A stretch of 64,000 bases of DNA from Idiomarina xiamenensis 10-D-4 (lineage in GTDB: Bacteria > Pseudomonadota > Gammaproteobacteria > Enterobacterales > Alteromonadaceae), in NCBI RefSeq assembly GCF_000299895.1, contig NZ_AMRG01000002.1, positions 124,001 to 188,000 on the forward strand, in the 5' to 3' direction. Made by a program: the position numbers and the translations under genes. Under the pieces are notes generated by a model. The model was given only the letters and a program-made list of their open reading frames with translations, ran no database searches and was not told the origin of the DNA. Position 1 is the first letter of the stretch. Every line of letters begins with the position of its first letter. Positions 9,398-20,155 of the stretch are shown here, piece after piece.

Positions 9398-10132
9398 TTA
9401 AACGCTACGTTTGGCGATATAGCTTAGCCACTCGCTACAATCCTCACCGGCGACTAATGCATGTTTTTCGCCGTTAAGAAAGACCGCACCGTCACGCTCA
9501 CCTAACAGCCGCATCTGTTGCTGTTCGATGCGCAATGCTGTGCCTTCCCGAATAGCCAGAATCGGTGTGTTAGCGGCGACGCGCATAAATTCTGCTAAAC
9601 GTTGGTCACGGGTTTCACCGTGAAAGCCCTCAGGTTGGTAGTCGCTGTAATGCGGATTCAGTTGTACCGGTAGCAGCGCCAACGCTTGAAAGCTCTCGGG
9701 TTCAACGATAGGCATGTCGTTGGTGGTGCGAATACTCAAACCGGCAAGGTTAGCACCGGCGCTCCAGCCAATGTAGATTGCGCCTTGGTTAAGGCGATGT
9801 TGCATCGCATTTAGCAGTTGTTGCCGTTGTAAGGCAGCTAGTAGACAAAAGGTGTTACCACCGCCAACCATGATCACTTGCGCCGCTGCGATGGCGGCTT
9901 GCGGATTATCGCTACAACTTAAGCAATCAAAGGCTTCGGCGCCACAATCGGCTAGCGCGCTTGCGACTTTATCGCGATACTCGCCGGGTGCCATGCCAAC
10001 ACCAGCATAGGGAACAAATAACACACGTTTGCCGGCGATCAAGGGCTTTATCCAAGCCTTTGTGTGAGCGAGGTAAGGACTATCCCCGGCGCGTGAACTG
10101 CTTAATAAAAGGGCGTTTAACGCTGACATCAT
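9398..10132 (-). CDS. pepE: Dipeptidase E (alpha-aspartyl dipeptidase)
   Basis: A 244-residue S51-family peptidase that cleaves dipeptides starting with aspartate. The nucleophile serine is in GWSAGANL; VGGGNTFCLL, RTTNDMPIVEP and LNPHYSD match E. coli PepE. Two methionines open the frame (MMSALNALLLSSS) and either could be the start. Cytoplasmic. It is convergent with bioD and divergent from htpX. Confidence 0.93.
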   Translation of the reverse strand: MMSALNALLLSSSRAGDSPYLAHTKAWIKPLIAGKRVLFVPYAGVGMAPGEYRDKVASALADCGAEAFDCLSCSDNPQAAIAAAQVIMVGGGNTFCLLAALQRQQLLNAMQHRLNQGAIYIGWSAGANLAGLSIRTTNDMPIVEPESFQALALLPVQLNPHYSDYQPEGFHGETRDQRLAEFMRVAANTPILAIREGTALRIEQQQMRLLGERDGAVFLNGEKHALVAGEDCSEWLSYIAKRSV

Positions 10133-10284
10133 TTAACTTCCTGACGATTTTTTCAAAGCCAACAGTCTAACAAGACGTTAGCGCTACTCCCAGCGCTCAA
10201 CGCTGTTGATAAAGTCATTCACTCACTTGCTAAGTGTCAGCGTCGCCACCATATTTAGTTGAGGGTGATTGCAGGAGTCAAGCC

Positions 10285-11160
10285 ATGAAGCGGATAGTGT
10301 TGTTTATTGCCACCAATATGGCGGTGTTACTGGTATTAAGTGTGGTATTAAACCTATTGATACCACTGCTGGGGCTCGATCCGAATAGCTATAGCAGTTT
10401 ATTGTTGATTGCTGCCTTGTTTGGTTTTGGCGGTTCACTGTTATCGTTAGCGATGTCTAAATGGTTAGCGTTGCGCTCGGTGCGCGCTACCCTAATAAAA
10501 ACGCCCCGTAATCGTACTGAACAGTGGCTTTTGCAAACGGTAAAGCGGCAAGCTCAGCAAGCGGGTATTGGTATGCCTGATGTTGCTATTTATTCTTCAT
10601 CAGACGTTAATGCCTTTGCCACTGGCGCGAGCCGCAATAATGCCTTAGTGGCGGTTAGTACGGGGCTATTAACGCAGATGGATGGTGACGAGGTCGAGGC
10701 GGTTTTGGCGCATGAGGTGAGCCATATTAAGAATGGCGACATGGTGACGATGACGTTGTTACAGGGCGTGCTGAACACCTTCGTGATCTTTTTTGCGCGC
10801 GTTATCGCATCAATTATTGATAACGCAACACGCAGCAACAACCAGCAAGGCGCTGGTTTAGGGAGCATGGCGTACATCGCTATTGTTATGTTACTTGAGC
10901 TGGTGTTTGGCGTGTTGGCCAGCATCATCGTCATGGCATTTTCTCGTTATCGTGAGTATCGCGCCGATGCTGGATCGGCAAGCTTGGTCGGTCGCGATAA
11001 AATGATCGCCGCTTTACGTCGCTTGCAAGGCACGCAGGCCTCGCAGTTGGATGGTAATCTGAAAGCTTTTGGTATTCACGGCGGTGGTGGTTTAGCCGAG
11101 TGGTTTATGAGCCATCCACCGCTTGCTAAAAGGATTGCAGCGCTACAGAAAAGACTTTGA
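10285..11160 (+). CDS. htpX: Membrane zinc metalloprotease HtpX
   Basis: About 291 residues from the ATG at 10285 ([19 protein letters not shown]), preceded by AGGAG; the frame extends 17 codons further upstream but the conserved HtpX start is here. Two N-terminal membrane helices are followed by the M48 zinc site [14 protein letters not shown], two further membrane segments, and the third-ligand region [13 protein letters not shown]. The family degrades damaged inner-membrane proteins, with its active site in the cytoplasm. Length matches E. coli HtpX. Confidence 0.96.
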   Translation: MKRIVLFIATNMAVLLVLSVVLNLLIPLLGLDPNSYSSLLLIAALFGFGGSLLSLAMSKWLALRSVRATLIKTPRNRTEQWLLQTVKRQAQQAGIGMPDVAIYSSSDVNAFATGASRNNALVAVSTGLLTQMDGDEVEAVLAHEVSHIKNGDMVTMTLLQGVLNTFVIFFARVIASIIDNATRSNNQQGAGLGSMAYIAIVMLLELVFGVLASIIVMAFSRYREYRADAGSASLVGRDKMIAALRRLQGTQASQLDGNLKAFGIHGGGGLAEWFMSHPPLAKRIAALQKRL

Positions 11161-11230
11161 TGAGCGTTGCGTTTAATCGTTATTGTCGATACATTGTCGA
11201 GACCGATGACGTTAATAAAACAGGTAGGCC

Positions 11231-12589
11231 ATGACAAGCTGGAGTGCACGTAGTTGGCGCACAAAACCAATTGCACAACAACCGTCGTATCAGGATCAAG
11301 AACAATTAGCCGCGGTGGAGAGTCAGTTAAAGCGTTTTCCACCGCTGGTCTTCGCCGAAGAAACCCGCAGCTTACGCCGACAACTAGGTGACGTTTGTCA
11401 CGGACGTGGTTTTTTGCTGCAAGGCGGTGATTGCGCTGAGTCTTTTCAAGATTTTACTGCTCCAAAAATCCGCGATACCTTTAAAGTGATCTTGCAGATG
11501 GCGATTGTCATGACCTTTGCCGGATCTTGCCCAGTAACTAAGGTGGCGCGTATGGCTGGTCAGTATGCCAAACCGCGTTCCAGCGATCTGGAGACCATCG
11601 ATGGTGTCAGCTTACCCAGTTATCGTGGCGATATTATCAACGGTGCTGACTTTAATGAAGCGGCGCGACAACCCGATCCGCAGCGTATGCTGCACGCTTA
11701 TCATCACTCTGCGGCAACGCTGAATCTGTTACGCGCGTTCGCTCAGGGGGGGCTGGCCGACCTGCATAAGGTGCACAAGTGGAACATGAGCTTTGTCGCC
11801 GCGAACCCACAAAAAGCACAGTACCTGCAGGTGGCTGAGCAAATTCAGTCGGCGCTAAAATTTATGGAAGTACTCGGTATTACTGCCGAAACCAATGCCA
11901 CGATTCATGAAACTCAGTTGTTCACCTCGCACGAGGCATTGTTGTTACCCTACGAAGAAGCGCTAACAAGGACCGATACGTTGACCGGTTTGCCTTATGA
12001 CTGCTCGGCTCACATGTTGTGGATCGGTGAACGTACGCGTCAATGCGACCACGCGCACGTCGAATTTATGCGTGGTATTCATAATCCGTTAGGCGTCAAA
12101 GTGGGTCCAACCGCTGACGCCGATGACGTATTGCGTTTATTGGATGTATTAAATCCTGAGAATGAGCCAGGACGAATGACCTTGATCACGCGTATGGGGG
12201 CTGACAAGTTGGCTGATAACTTACCGCGTTTAGTGCGCGCGGTAAAAGCCGAAGGCCGCAATGTGGTGTGGTCGAGTGATCCCATGCACGGTAATACAGT
12301 GAAGGCTGATAACGGCATTAAAACGCGTTCTTTTGACGCCATTCATCAAGAACTACGACAGTTTTTTGCTGTGCATCAGGCGGAAGGCACCTACGCCGGC
12401 GGTATTCATTTAGAAATGACCGGTGAAGATGTCACCGAGTGCACCGGCGGCGCCTATCAAATCAGTGAGGACGATTTAACCCGTCGTTATCGTAGTCAAT
12501 GCGATCCGCGCTTGAACGCCGATCAGGTGTTAGAATTAGCCTTTTTGGTCGCTGACTCACTGAAACAAGCGCGCCACGGTCGAGGTTAA
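11231..12589 (+). CDS. Class II 3-deoxy-7-phosphoheptulonate synthase
   Basis: A 452-residue plant-type (class II) DAHP synthase joining PEP and erythrose 4-phosphate, the entry step of aromatic amino acid synthesis. Recognisable segments are [54 protein letters not shown] and [18 protein letters not shown], the last two supplying metal and substrate ligands. The type I enzymes of E. coli (AroF/G/H) are unrelated in sequence. AGGTAGG lies before the ATG. The gene ends at a terminator at 12694-12724. Confidence 0.95.
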   Translation: MTSWSARSWRTKPIAQQPSYQDQEQLAAVESQLKRFPPLVFAEETRSLRRQLGDVCHGRGFLLQGGDCAESFQDFTAPKIRDTFKVILQMAIVMTFAGSCPVTKVARMAGQYAKPRSSDLETIDGVSLPSYRGDIINGADFNEAARQPDPQRMLHAYHHSAATLNLLRAFAQGGLADLHKVHKWNMSFVAANPQKAQYLQVAEQIQSALKFMEVLGITAETNATIHETQLFTSHEALLLPYEEALTRTDTLTGLPYDCSAHMLWIGERTRQCDHAHVEFMRGIHNPLGVKVGPTADADDVLRLLDVLNPENEPGRMTLITRMGADKLADNLPRLVRAVKAEGRNVVWSSDPMHGNTVKADNGIKTRSFDAIHQELRQFFAVHQAEGTYAGGIHLEMTGEDVTECTGGAYQISEDDLTRRYRSQCDPRLNADQVLELAFLVADSLKQARHGRG

Positions 12590-12693
12590 GCGCTAACCCA
12601 GTGACATAGGCTTGATTGTCAACAATAGTTGATAAAGATCAGCAAGCCAGCGGCTTTTTAAATGCATGCGCTGGCGGGTGCTGGCGCGAATCT

Positions 12694-12724
12694 AAGCCCT
12701 GCGTTAAACTAGCGGGGCTTTTTT
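12694..12724 (+). terminator. Terminator downstream of the DAHP synthase gene
   Basis: AAGCCC with GC pairs on the left (12694-12702) pairs with GCGGGGCTT (12712-12720), followed by a T run. A second hairpin with a perfect 7-bp stem (GCCAGCG 12646-12652, CGCTGGC 12669-12675) lies just upstream. Confidence 0.75.
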
Positions 12725-12759
12725 ATTCACAGTATTCATTTACAGGAGTTAATGGTCAT

Positions 12760-13587
12760 ATGTCTGAACTTAAGTCTGAAAAGGGTCAAGCTGAACAAGT
12801 CGAAGACCTGTTTAACCAGTTATGGGAAGATTATATTCAGCAAACACCATCAGCGGCGAAAGTTCATGATGTGTTAGGTGAAGGGCGTGACATCATCAAT
12901 GATCACGTTGCTTTCCGTACCTTTAACCTAGAGCCGGTTCGCTTGGAGGCGTTGGCTCAGCACTTTATTCGCTTAGGTTATAAAGAGGGTGGTGATTACC
13001 ACTTTGAAGCGAAAAAACTGCGTGCAAAGCACTATGAACACAGTAATCCAGAGTTTCCAAAGGTGTTTATCAGCGAGCTATTGGTCGAAGAATTCTCACC
13101 ACGTGTACAAGAGCTGATCAACCGCATGGTACATAGCATCGATGCCGAAGCGGTGAAAAAGCCTGACTTTTTATATTCTGGCACACACTGGAATGTGACG
13201 CATGCCGAGTATTTAGAATTACTCGACGAAAGTGAATATGCAGCTTGGATGTCGGCTTATGGCTTCCGTGCTAATCACTTCACGGTTAGCGTCAACCATT
13301 TGCCAGGCTACCAAACGTTAGAGCAGGTCAACCAGAAATTAAAAGACGCTGGCTTTAAACTAAATAGCTCAGGCGGCGAAATTAAAGGTTCAGCCGAGGT
13401 TTATTTAGAGCAATCGTCAACCATGGCCGACCGCGTCGAGGTTGAGTTTAACGATAAGACCGTTGAAATTCCAAGTTGCTTTTATGAGTTTGCTAAGCGC
13501 TATGAAATTCAACCGGGTAAGTTGTATACCGGCTTTGTTGCGGCATCTGCCGACAAGATTTTTGAGAGCACCAACGCCAAAGGCTAA
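12760..13587 (+). CDS. DUF1338-family metalloenzyme (2-oxoadipate dioxygenase/decarboxylase-like)
   Basis: About 275 residues from the ATG at 12760 (MSELKSEKGQ), with AGGAG at 12744-12748. The open frame reaches back to 12616, but that region holds the previous gene's terminator. DHVAFRTFNL near the N-terminus and the central FRANHFTVSVNHLPGY fit the DUF1338 fold, whose studied member HglS in Pseudomonas turns 2-oxoadipate into 2-hydroxyglutarate in lysine breakdown. His in DHVAF, His in ANHF and a C-terminal Glu/Tyr-rich region are candidate metal ligands. The short length puts it in a distinct subgroup, so substrate is an inference. A YdiJ-type 2-hydroxyacid dehydrogenase lies 3.4 kb downstream. 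Confidence 0.75.
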   Translation: MSELKSEKGQAEQVEDLFNQLWEDYIQQTPSAAKVHDVLGEGRDIINDHVAFRTFNLEPVRLEALAQHFIRLGYKEGGDYHFEAKKLRAKHYEHSNPEFPKVFISELLVEEFSPRVQELINRMVHSIDAEAVKKPDFLYSGTHWNVTHAEYLELLDESEYAAWMSAYGFRANHFTVSVNHLPGYQTLEQVNQKLKDAGFKLNSSGGEIKGSAEVYLEQSSTMADRVEVEFNDKTVEIPSCFYEFAKRYEIQPGKLYTGFVAASADKIFESTNAKG

Positions 13588-13610
13588 TGTGTTAAGTGAC
13601 TCAAATAAAA

Positions 13611-13643
13611 ACCCCGTTAGGCGCTACCAAACGGGGTTTTTTA
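13611..13643. terminator. Terminator between the DUF1338 gene and ppsR
   Basis: ACCCCGTT (13611-13618) pairs with AACGGGGT (13630-13637), with a T run after it and an A run before it, so it can serve both convergent genes. Confidence 0.85.
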
Positions 13644-13664
13644 ATGCGCGATCTTCAAGCAAAC

Positions 13665-14474
13665 TTAATAATGACGGCGTTTTAAATTGGTCTCGGCAAT
13701 GATTTTGGTGGCAATTTCTTCCACCGAATATTGTGTCGAATCGATAAACGGAATCGCCTCACGACGATATAAGCGCTCGACTTCGGCGACCTCAAAACGG
13801 CACTGCTGTAGCGATGCATAACGACTGCCCTCGCGGCGACTATTGCGAATTTCATGCAAGCGTTGCGGGTCGAGTGTTAAGCCATAGATTTTATGACGAT
13901 AGGGTTTAAGCGATTTAGGCAGTTTTAAGGATTCAAAACCATCGTCTTCGGTAAACGGATAGTTTGCGGCTTTAATGCCAAATTGCAGTGCTAAGTACAA
14001 GCTGGTCGGGGTTTTACCGGTACGAGATACGCCCACCAAGATAATATCCGCTTGCTCATAATCGCTAATGTTACTGCCGTCGTCGTTATCCAAGGTGAAG
14101 TTAATGGCGTCGATACGTGCAGAATAATCGTCGCGTATACCGTGCGTGCGCGACATGCGAGGTTGCGGCGCCAGTTGTAGTTGATCGGCGACAGGCTGGA
14201 CATAGTGTTGTAAGAAGTCAAAGCAGACGCCTTCGCTGTTAATCACAATGTTCTGTAAATTTAAATCGACAAAGGTATGAAAAACCAACGGCGGTAGGCC
14301 CGACGCTTGGTGCGCCTCATTGATACGCTTAACCGCTTGCCGCGCTTTATCCTCGTTGTCGACAAACGGGATGGTGCGCTGCTCCACGGTAACCGGGAAC
14401 ATCGACAACAAGGCATTGCCGAAAGCTTCGGCGGTGAGGGCGGTACCGTCTGAGATATAAAAAACTGAACGCAT
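13665..14474 (-). CDS. ppsR: PEP synthase regulatory protein (bifunctional kinase/pyrophosphorylase)
   Basis: A 269-residue DUF299 protein that inactivates PEP synthase by ADP-dependent threonine phosphorylation and reactivates it by phosphate-dependent removal. The start [16 protein letters not shown] and the P-loop [15 protein letters not shown] (around residue 150) are diagnostic. It is divergent from its target ppsA across a 138-bp gap, the usual arrangement. Confidence 0.95.
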   Translation of the reverse strand: MRSVFYISDGTALTAEAFGNALLSMFPVTVEQRTIPFVDNEDKARQAVKRINEAHQASGLPPLVFHTFVDLNLQNIVINSEGVCFDFLQHYVQPVADQLQLAPQPRMSRTHGIRDDYSARIDAINFTLDNDDGSNISDYEQADIILVGVSRTGKTPTSLYLALQFGIKAANYPFTEDDGFESLKLPKSLKPYRHKIYGLTLDPQRLHEIRNSRREGSRYASLQQCRFEVAEVERLYRREAIPFIDSTQYSVEEIATKIIAETNLKRRHY

Positions 14475-14513
14475 GGGCGTATGCTCAAAATAACGTAAAT
14501 TGTCGTCGAGATG

Positions 14514-14542
14514 TTAACTTGTCTGCCTAGTCTGTGTAAAAT
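14514..14542 (+). promoter_or_regulatory. Probable ppsA promoter
   Basis: TTAACT (14514-14519) and TAAAAT (14537-14542) are separated by 17 bp, about 70 bp before the ppsA start. An inverted repeat CAGCGC...GCGCTG lies just after it, around the expected transcript start. No Cra-like site was recognised. Confidence 0.5.
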
Positions 14543-14612
14543 ACAGCGCATCATTTAGCGCTGTAGCGATAACGACTACGAGCGCGCCATTAGCAACCAC
14601 GGGGAATACAAC

Positions 14613-16997
14613 GTGCAAGAATATGTACTTTGGTATCAGCAACTTGGAATGCAGGATGTGAACCGCGTTGGCGGTAAAAACGCATCATTGGGTGAAATGA
14701 TCAGCAATTTAGCCGGTGCTGGCGTTGACGTTCCAGGTGGTTTTGCGACAACCGCCGATGCATTTAATGAGTTCCTCGAGCAAAGTGGCTTGAATGATCG
14801 CATACACGATTTATTGGATAGTTTGGACGTTGACGACGTCACTGAGCTAGCAAAAGCGGGTAAGCAGATTCGCCAGTGGGTCATCGACACACCGTTTCAG
14901 GCGTCATTAGATAAGGCTATTCGTGAAGCCTTTGCCGAGCTCAGTGATAATAACGAGCAACTGAGCTTTGCGGTACGCAGTTCAGCGACCGCCGAAGATA
15001 TGCCTGATGCGTCATTTGCCGGGCAGCAAGAAACCTTCTTAAACGTACGTGGCATCGATAGCATCATGGAAGCTATTAAACACGTATTTGCGTCGTTATT
15101 TAATGATCGCGCCATTTCTTACCGTGTTCACCAAGGTTACGACCACCGTGGTGTGGCCTTGTCAGCCGGCGTACAGCGTATGGTACGCAGTGACAAAGCC
15201 GCTTCAGGCGTAATGTTCACCATCGACACCGAATCCGGTTTTGATCAAGTGGTGTTTGTTACTTCCTCGTTCGGTTTGGGTGAAATGGTGGTACAGGGCG
15301 CGGTTAACCCTGACGAATTTTATGTCCATAAACCCACTTTAAAAGCCGGTCGCCCTGCGGTTTTACGTCGTAATATCGGTAGCAAGTTAGTACAAATGGT
15401 TTATTCCGACGAGTTGGCGCATGGCAAGCAAGTTCGTATTGAAGATGTCGATAAAGCGGACAGTCAGCGGTTCTCGATCAGCGATGATGAAGTTGAAGCG
15501 TTAGCAAAACAAGCGGTCATTATTGAACAGCATTATGGCCGTCCGATGGATATCGAATGGGCCAAAGACGGTATCGATGGCAAATTGTATATCGTGCAGG
15601 CACGTCCAGAAACGGTCCGCTCTAACGAAGTGGGTAACGCCATGGAACGCTTCTCGCTGCAGCAGAAGAGCCAAGTGGTCGTTGAAGGCCGTGCTATCGG
15701 CCATAAAATTGGTAGTGGCGTGGCGCGCGTGCTGAACGATATCAGCGAAATGGATAAAGTTCAGCCCGGAGATGTTCTGGTGACCGATATGACCGATCCT
15801 GACTGGGAGCCGATCATGAAGCGTGCCGCCGCCATCGTGACTAATCGAGGCGGACGTACTTGTCACGCCGCCATCATCGCGCGTGAGTTGGGTATTCCTG
15901 CGGTTGTGGGTTGTGGCGACGCAACCAGTCGTATCAGCAATGGGCAGGCAGTAACGGTTTCATGTGCCGAGGGTGATACGGGTTATATTTATGAGGGTGA
16001 ATTGGCCTTTGATGTAACCAGCTCGGCGATTGACGAAATGCCGGATCTGCCGTTAAAAATTATGATGAACGTGGGTAACCCTGACCGAGCTTTTGACTTT
16101 GCTCGCCTACCGCACGCTGGCGTGGGCTTAGCGCGCTTGGAATTCATCATTAACCGTATGATCGGCGTGCATCCCAAAGCGCTGTTAAACTTTGACAGCC
16201 AAAGCGATGAATTAAAACAGACGATTAGCAACATGATGGCTGGCTACGACAGCCCACGTGAATATTATGTGGCGCGCTTAGCGGAAGGCATTGCGACACT
16301 GGGCGCAGCGTTTTCTCCAGAGCGTGTCATCGTGCGTATGTCAGATTTTAAGTCGAATGAATACGCGAATTTGGTTGGCGGCAGCCAATACGAGCCCGAT
16401 GAAGAAAACCCCATGCTAGGTTTCCGCGGCGCTTCACGTTATGTTTCTGAAGAATTCCGCGACTGTTTTGCATTGGAATGCGAAGCCATCAAACGTGTGC
16501 GTAACGATATGGGGTTAACCAATATCGAAGTGATGATCCCGTTTGTGCGCACCCTCGAAGAAGGACGCAGAGTCATCGAACTGCTGCGTGAGCAAGGTTT
16601 AGTGCAGGGCGAAAACGGTCTGCGTGTGATCATGATGTGCGAACTGCCATCTAATGCCTTACTTGCTGATCAGTTCTTGGATATTTTTGACGGTTTCTCA
16701 ATTGGTTCTAATGATTTAACTCAGTTGACGCTGGGCTTAGACCGTGACTCAGGTGTTATCGCGCATTTATTTGATGAGCGCAACGAAGCGGTTAAAGCGA
16801 TGTTGTCGATGGCCATTCAAGCCGCTAAAAAACGCGGTAAATATGTTGGCATTTGTGGCCAGGGGCCGTCTGATCACGCCGATTTTGCCGCTTGGCTAGT
16901 TGAGCAGGGTATCGATTCGGTATCGTTGAACCCCGATACCGTGCTGGAAACCTGGCTATACTTAGCTAAACAGCTAAAACAAGAGGGCACGGCATAA
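14613..16997 (+). CDS. ppsA: Phosphoenolpyruvate synthase
   Basis: A 794-residue enzyme making PEP from pyruvate and ATP (releasing AMP and phosphate) for gluconeogenesis. Order: N-terminal ATP-binding domain ([34 protein letters not shown]), the swivelling phosphohistidine domain with the catalytic His in [20 protein letters not shown], and the C-terminal PEP/pyruvate barrel ([33 protein letters not shown]). The TCHAAI motif includes the threonine targeted by PpsR. It starts at a GTG with a GGGGAA ribosome site. Only 4 bp separate it from the next gene, so the two are probably co-transcribed. Confidence 0.97.
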   Translation: MQEYVLWYQQLGMQDVNRVGGKNASLGEMISNLAGAGVDVPGGFATTADAFNEFLEQSGLNDRIHDLLDSLDVDDVTELAKAGKQIRQWVIDTPFQASLDKAIREAFAELSDNNEQLSFAVRSSATAEDMPDASFAGQQETFLNVRGIDSIMEAIKHVFASLFNDRAISYRVHQGYDHRGVALSAGVQRMVRSDKAASGVMFTIDTESGFDQVVFVTSSFGLGEMVVQGAVNPDEFYVHKPTLKAGRPAVLRRNIGSKLVQMVYSDELAHGKQVRIEDVDKADSQRFSISDDEVEALAKQAVIIEQHYGRPMDIEWAKDGIDGKLYIVQARPETVRSNEVGNAMERFSLQQKSQVVVEGRAIGHKIGSGVARVLNDISEMDKVQPGDVLVTDMTDPDWEPIMKRAAAIVTNRGGRTCHAAIIARELGIPAVVGCGDATSRISNGQAVTVSCAEGDTGYIYEGELAFDVTSSAIDEMPDLPLKIMMNVGNPDRAFDFARLPHAGVGLARLEFIINRMIGVHPKALLNFDSQSDELKQTISNMMAGYDSPREYYVARLAEGIATLGAAFSPERVIVRMSDFKSNEYANLVGGSQYEPDEENPMLGFRGASRYVSEEFRDCFALECEAIKRVRNDMGLTNIEVMIPFVRTLEEGRRVIELLREQGLVQGENGLRVIMMCELPSNALLADQFLDIFDGFSIGSNDLTQLTLGLDRDSGVIAHLFDERNEAVKAMLSMAIQAAKKRGKYVGICGQGPSDHADFAAWLVEQGIDSVSLNPDTVLETWLYLAKQLKQEGTA

Positions 16998-17001
16998 CAT
17001 T

Positions 17002-20000
17002 ATGACATTGCCGTATTTGTCGCCGGCAGCGACGCTAAGTCGGGTTTACGCCGACTATTTGTCGGCACTAGCGCAGTCTGCCTTTTGTGGTGACATTGAT
17101 GCCAGCTACGCTGGCCGCATGATGGCAGCGACCGATAACAGTGTTTATCAGTTGCTGCCGCAAGCCGTTATTTATCCTAAAAGTCGACAAGATATTGTGC
17201 TTGCCATGCAATTAGCACAGCAGTCGGCTTATCAAGCAGTGCGTTTTAGTCCGCGTGGTGGTGGCACGGGTACTAACGGGCAATCGCTCAACGATGGTAT
17301 CGTCATCGATCTTAGCCGACATATGAATCAGGTGCTTGAGATCAATGCTGAGCAAGGCTGGGTGCGTGTGCAGGCTGGGGTGGTGAAAGACCAACTGAAC
17401 GATGCCTTGCGCCCCCATGGCTATTTTTTTTCACCCGATTTATCTACCAGTAATCGCGCCACTATCGGCGGTATGATCAGTACCGATGCATCGGGGCAAG
17501 GTTCATTGGTTTATGGTAAAACCAGTGACCATGTTTTAGCGCTACGTACGGTATTGTTAGGTGGCGAAGTGCTAGATTCGGCGCCGGTTGCACTCGCTGA
17601 AGCCGAACAGCTCAGTCAGCAGGCTGGACGTATTGGCCAAATTTACCAGCAAACGCTGGCCACCTGTGTTGCGCTACGCGAACAGATTAAAGCCAAATTC
17701 CCACCATTAAACCGTTTTTTGACCGGTTATGACCTACTGCATGCTTATGATGAAGCACAGCAACAAATTGATGTCTCGCGTTTGATTGCAGGCTCCGAGG
17801 GCACACTAGGTTTTGTCTGCGAGGCTAAACTAAATATTACACCGATACCTAAAGCCAAGGTGTTGGTGAACGTTAAGTACGATAACTTTCAATCGGCGTT
17901 AAAAAATGCACCCTTTTTGGTCGAGGCGCGAGCCACATCGGTCGAAACGATTGATAGCAATGTGCTTAATTTAGCACGACAAGACATCATCTGGTCGTCC
18001 GTTGAGGAATACATTCAAGACGTTGCCGAACATACCATGAACGGCATCAATATGGTTGAGTTTACCGGTGTCAACGAAGACGAAATCAACGATAAACTGC
18101 AGCGTTTATTAAGCTTGCTAGATGAACGCATTCAACAACATCCTGAACAGGGCATTATTGGCTATCAGGTTTGTCGTGAAGCGGCCAGTATTCAAGCTAT
18201 TTATGCGATGCGCAAAAAAGCGGTGGGTTTGCTTGGTGCAACTAAAGGTCGGCGCAAACCGGTCGCGTTTGCCGAGGATACCGCCGTACCGCCAGAAAAG
18301 TTGGCCGATTTTATTGGCGAATTTCGCGCGTTGCTGGACGCCGAACAGTTGCACTACGGTATGTTTGGGCATGTCGATGCTGGTGTGTTGCACGTGCGAC
18401 CGGCGCTTGATATGACCAACCCTGACGACGAAAAGCTATTGCGCAAAATCAGCGATCAGGTGGCTAAGTTAACCGCTAAATACGGTGGCTTGATGTGGGG
18501 GGAACACGGTAAAGGTTTCCGTTCCGAATATTCACCAAGCTTTTTCGGTGACCAGCTTTATCAAGAACTGTGTAAGATAAAAGCCAGTTTCGACCCCGAT
18601 AACCGCCTTAACCCCGGTAAAATAGCGACCGCTTATGGCAGCGAGCAAACGTTAGTCTCTGTCGATGCGCGTAAACGTGGCTATTATGATCGACAAATCC
18701 CGGTACAGACGCAAAGCTACTATCAAGCGGCCATGGACTGTAATGGCAATGGCTTATGTTTTAACTACGATGCCGATGCTGCGATGTGTCCGTCGTATAA
18801 GGTTACGCGTGACCGACGCTACTCGCCCAAAGGACGAGCTACACTCATACGTGAATGGTTACGTTTAACCCATGCTGCCGATTATGATGCGAGTCAAACA
18901 CCGAACACGCGCGCTTGGTGGCGAGCCGCTAGCGTTGATAGCAGCGATTTTAATCATCAAGTGAAACAATCTATGGATGCTTGTTTAGCTTGTAAGGCGT
19001 GTGCTGGGCAATGCCCGGTTAAAGTTGACGTACCCAGTTTTAGAGCGCGCTTTTTGGCGCATTACCATAGTCGCTACAAACGTCCGCTAAAAGACTATTT
19101 AGTGGCGAGTATTGAGCTTAGCGGTCAGTGGTTAGCAAAAGCCCCGCGCTTAAGTAATCTGTTTACTCATAATCCGCTCAGCCGTTGGCTGTTAAAGCGT
19201 CTAGTCGGTTATCAGGATGCGCCGCGTCTCTCTACGCCGACAGTGACACAACGTTGGCGTTGGTTACGCGCAGAGGCGTCGGAGTTGCATACGCTTAAAG
19301 CTGAAAGTGACAAACCGTTAGTGGTGGTTGTGCAAGATCCGTTTACCAGCTTTTATGATGCCGAGGTGGTGCAACAAGCCGGACAAGTACTAGCCGGGTT
19401 GGGTTGGCAGCCGTTGCTGTTAAACTTCAGCGGCAACGGTAAAGCGCAACACGTTAAAGGCTTTTTAGACGATTTTACTGACACCGCCAAGCGCGTGAGT
19501 GCACAGTTACGTCAGGTCGCTGCCTGTGATTTACCGATGATAGGTTTAGACGCGTCAACTACGTTGCTATATCGCGATGAATATCGGCAGTTTTTAACAG
19601 CCGAAGAGAGCGCTTTTCAAGTGCAAACGATTAGTGAATTTTTATTCGAGCAATTGCAACAAGGTCGTCTGCTATGGCCGTCCACGACTAGTCAGCGCGA
19701 TAGTCGTCAGTACCGTTTATTACCTCATTGTACCGAACAAACGGCAATTCCAGCTGCGTTAAAACAGTGGCAGCAACTATTTGCCGCCGCTGGCTTAAAA
19801 TTAGTCGGTGAAAATGTCGGTTGTTGCGGTATGGCTGGTACTTACGGCCACGAAGTCGACAATCAAGCTAACAGTCGAGCCTTATTTGATATGAGCTGGG
19901 CAGAGAAGGTCAGTACGGCTGAGCAAGACAGTTTGTTAGCAACCGGCTTTTCCTGCCGCTGTCAGGTGAAGCGCTACAGCGATACTCGGGCGCGTCACCC

Positions 20001-20055
20001 ACTATCGGTACTGGCTCAAGCACTGCAGTCAGAGTCGGCAGCCAACAGGCCCTAA
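17002..20055 (+). CDS. ydiJ: YdiJ-type FAD/Fe-S D-2-hydroxyglutarate dehydrogenase
   Basis: A 1017-residue fusion matching E. coli YdiJ almost end to end. Domains in order: FAD-binding PCMH domain (about 45-280; FSPRGGGTGTNGQSLN, TSNRATIGGMISTDASGQG), FAD-linked oxidase C-terminal domain (to about 540; YGMFGHVDAGVLHVRPAL, WGEHGKGFRSEY, NRLNPGKIA), a ferredoxin-like region (CNGNGLC...MCPSYK; CLACKACAGQCPVKVD) and a cysteine-rich redox domain (GCCGMAGTYGHE, TGFSCRCQ). The family oxidises D-2-hydroxyacids, chiefly D-2-hydroxyglutarate, at the membrane and passes electrons to the respiratory chain. Coupled to ppsA. Confidence 0.92.
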   Translation: MTLPYLSPAATLSRVYADYLSALAQSAFCGDIDASYAGRMMAATDNSVYQLLPQAVIYPKSRQDIVLAMQLAQQSAYQAVRFSPRGGGTGTNGQSLNDGIVIDLSRHMNQVLEINAEQGWVRVQAGVVKDQLNDALRPHGYFFSPDLSTSNRATIGGMISTDASGQGSLVYGKTSDHVLALRTVLLGGEVLDSAPVALAEAEQLSQQAGRIGQIYQQTLATCVALREQIKAKFPPLNRFLTGYDLLHAYDEAQQQIDVSRLIAGSEGTLGFVCEAKLNITPIPKAKVLVNVKYDNFQSALKNAPFLVEARATSVETIDSNVLNLARQDIIWSSVEEYIQDVAEHTMNGINMVEFTGVNEDEINDKLQRLLSLLDERIQQHPEQGIIGYQVCREAASIQAIYAMRKKAVGLLGATKGRRKPVAFAEDTAVPPEKLADFIGEFRALLDAEQLHYGMFGHVDAGVLHVRPALDMTNPDDEKLLRKISDQVAKLTAKYGGLMWGEHGKGFRSEYSPSFFGDQLYQELCKIKASFDPDNRLNPGKIATAYGSEQTLVSVDARKRGYYDRQIPVQTQSYYQAAMDCNGNGLCFNYDADAAMCPSYKVTRDRRYSPKGRATLIREWLRLTHAADYDASQTPNTRAWWRAASVDSSDFNHQVKQSMDACLACKACAGQCPVKVDVPSFRARFLAHYHSRYKRPLKDYLVASIELSGQWLAKAPRLSNLFTHNPLSRWLLKRLVGYQDAPRLSTPTVTQRWRWLRAEASELHTLKAESDKPLVVVVQDPFTSFYDAEVVQQAGQVLAGLGWQPLLLNFSGNGKAQHVKGFLDDFTDTAKRVSAQLRQVAACDLPMIGLDASTTLLYRDEYRQFLTAEESAFQVQTISEFLFEQLQQGRLLWPSTTSQRDSRQYRLLPHCTEQTAIPAALKQWQQLFAAAGLKLVGENVGCCGMAGTYGHEVDNQANSRALFDMSWAEKVSTAEQDSLLATGFSCRCQVKRYSDTRARHPLSVLAQALQSESAANRP

Positions 20056-20071
20056 TGAACAATCATAAAAA

Positions 20072-20125
20072 AGCCCGGTCATTGACCGGGCTAGTTGTTT
20101 AGCAACTGCCCGGTACGGTCCGGGC
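20072..20125 (-). terminator. Three consecutive hairpins ending the leucine dehydrogenase transcript
   Basis: AGCCCGGTC/GACCGGGCT (20072-20092, 3-nt loop), AGTTG/CAACT (20093-20107) and GCCCGG/CCGGGC (20108-20125) lie end to end. On the minus strand the last hairpin read is followed by TTTTTT, making a strong terminator for the gene at 20156. On the plus strand the last hairpin is followed by TTATTAT, weaker, but could end ydiJ. Confidence 0.75.
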
Positions 20126-20155
20126 TTATTATGGTTAAGTCGAAACGATCCTAAC

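Noticed and set aside
11393-11408. GTGAC-GTTT-GTCAC dyad in the DAHP synthase gene
   Set aside because: Resembles matS but has a 4-bp centre in place of 3 and lies in conserved coding sequence.
14830-14842. One-mismatch match to the MatP site matS inside ppsA; another at 30916-30928
   Set aside because: About one such one-mismatch hit is expected by chance in a window this size, and both lie in coding sequence.
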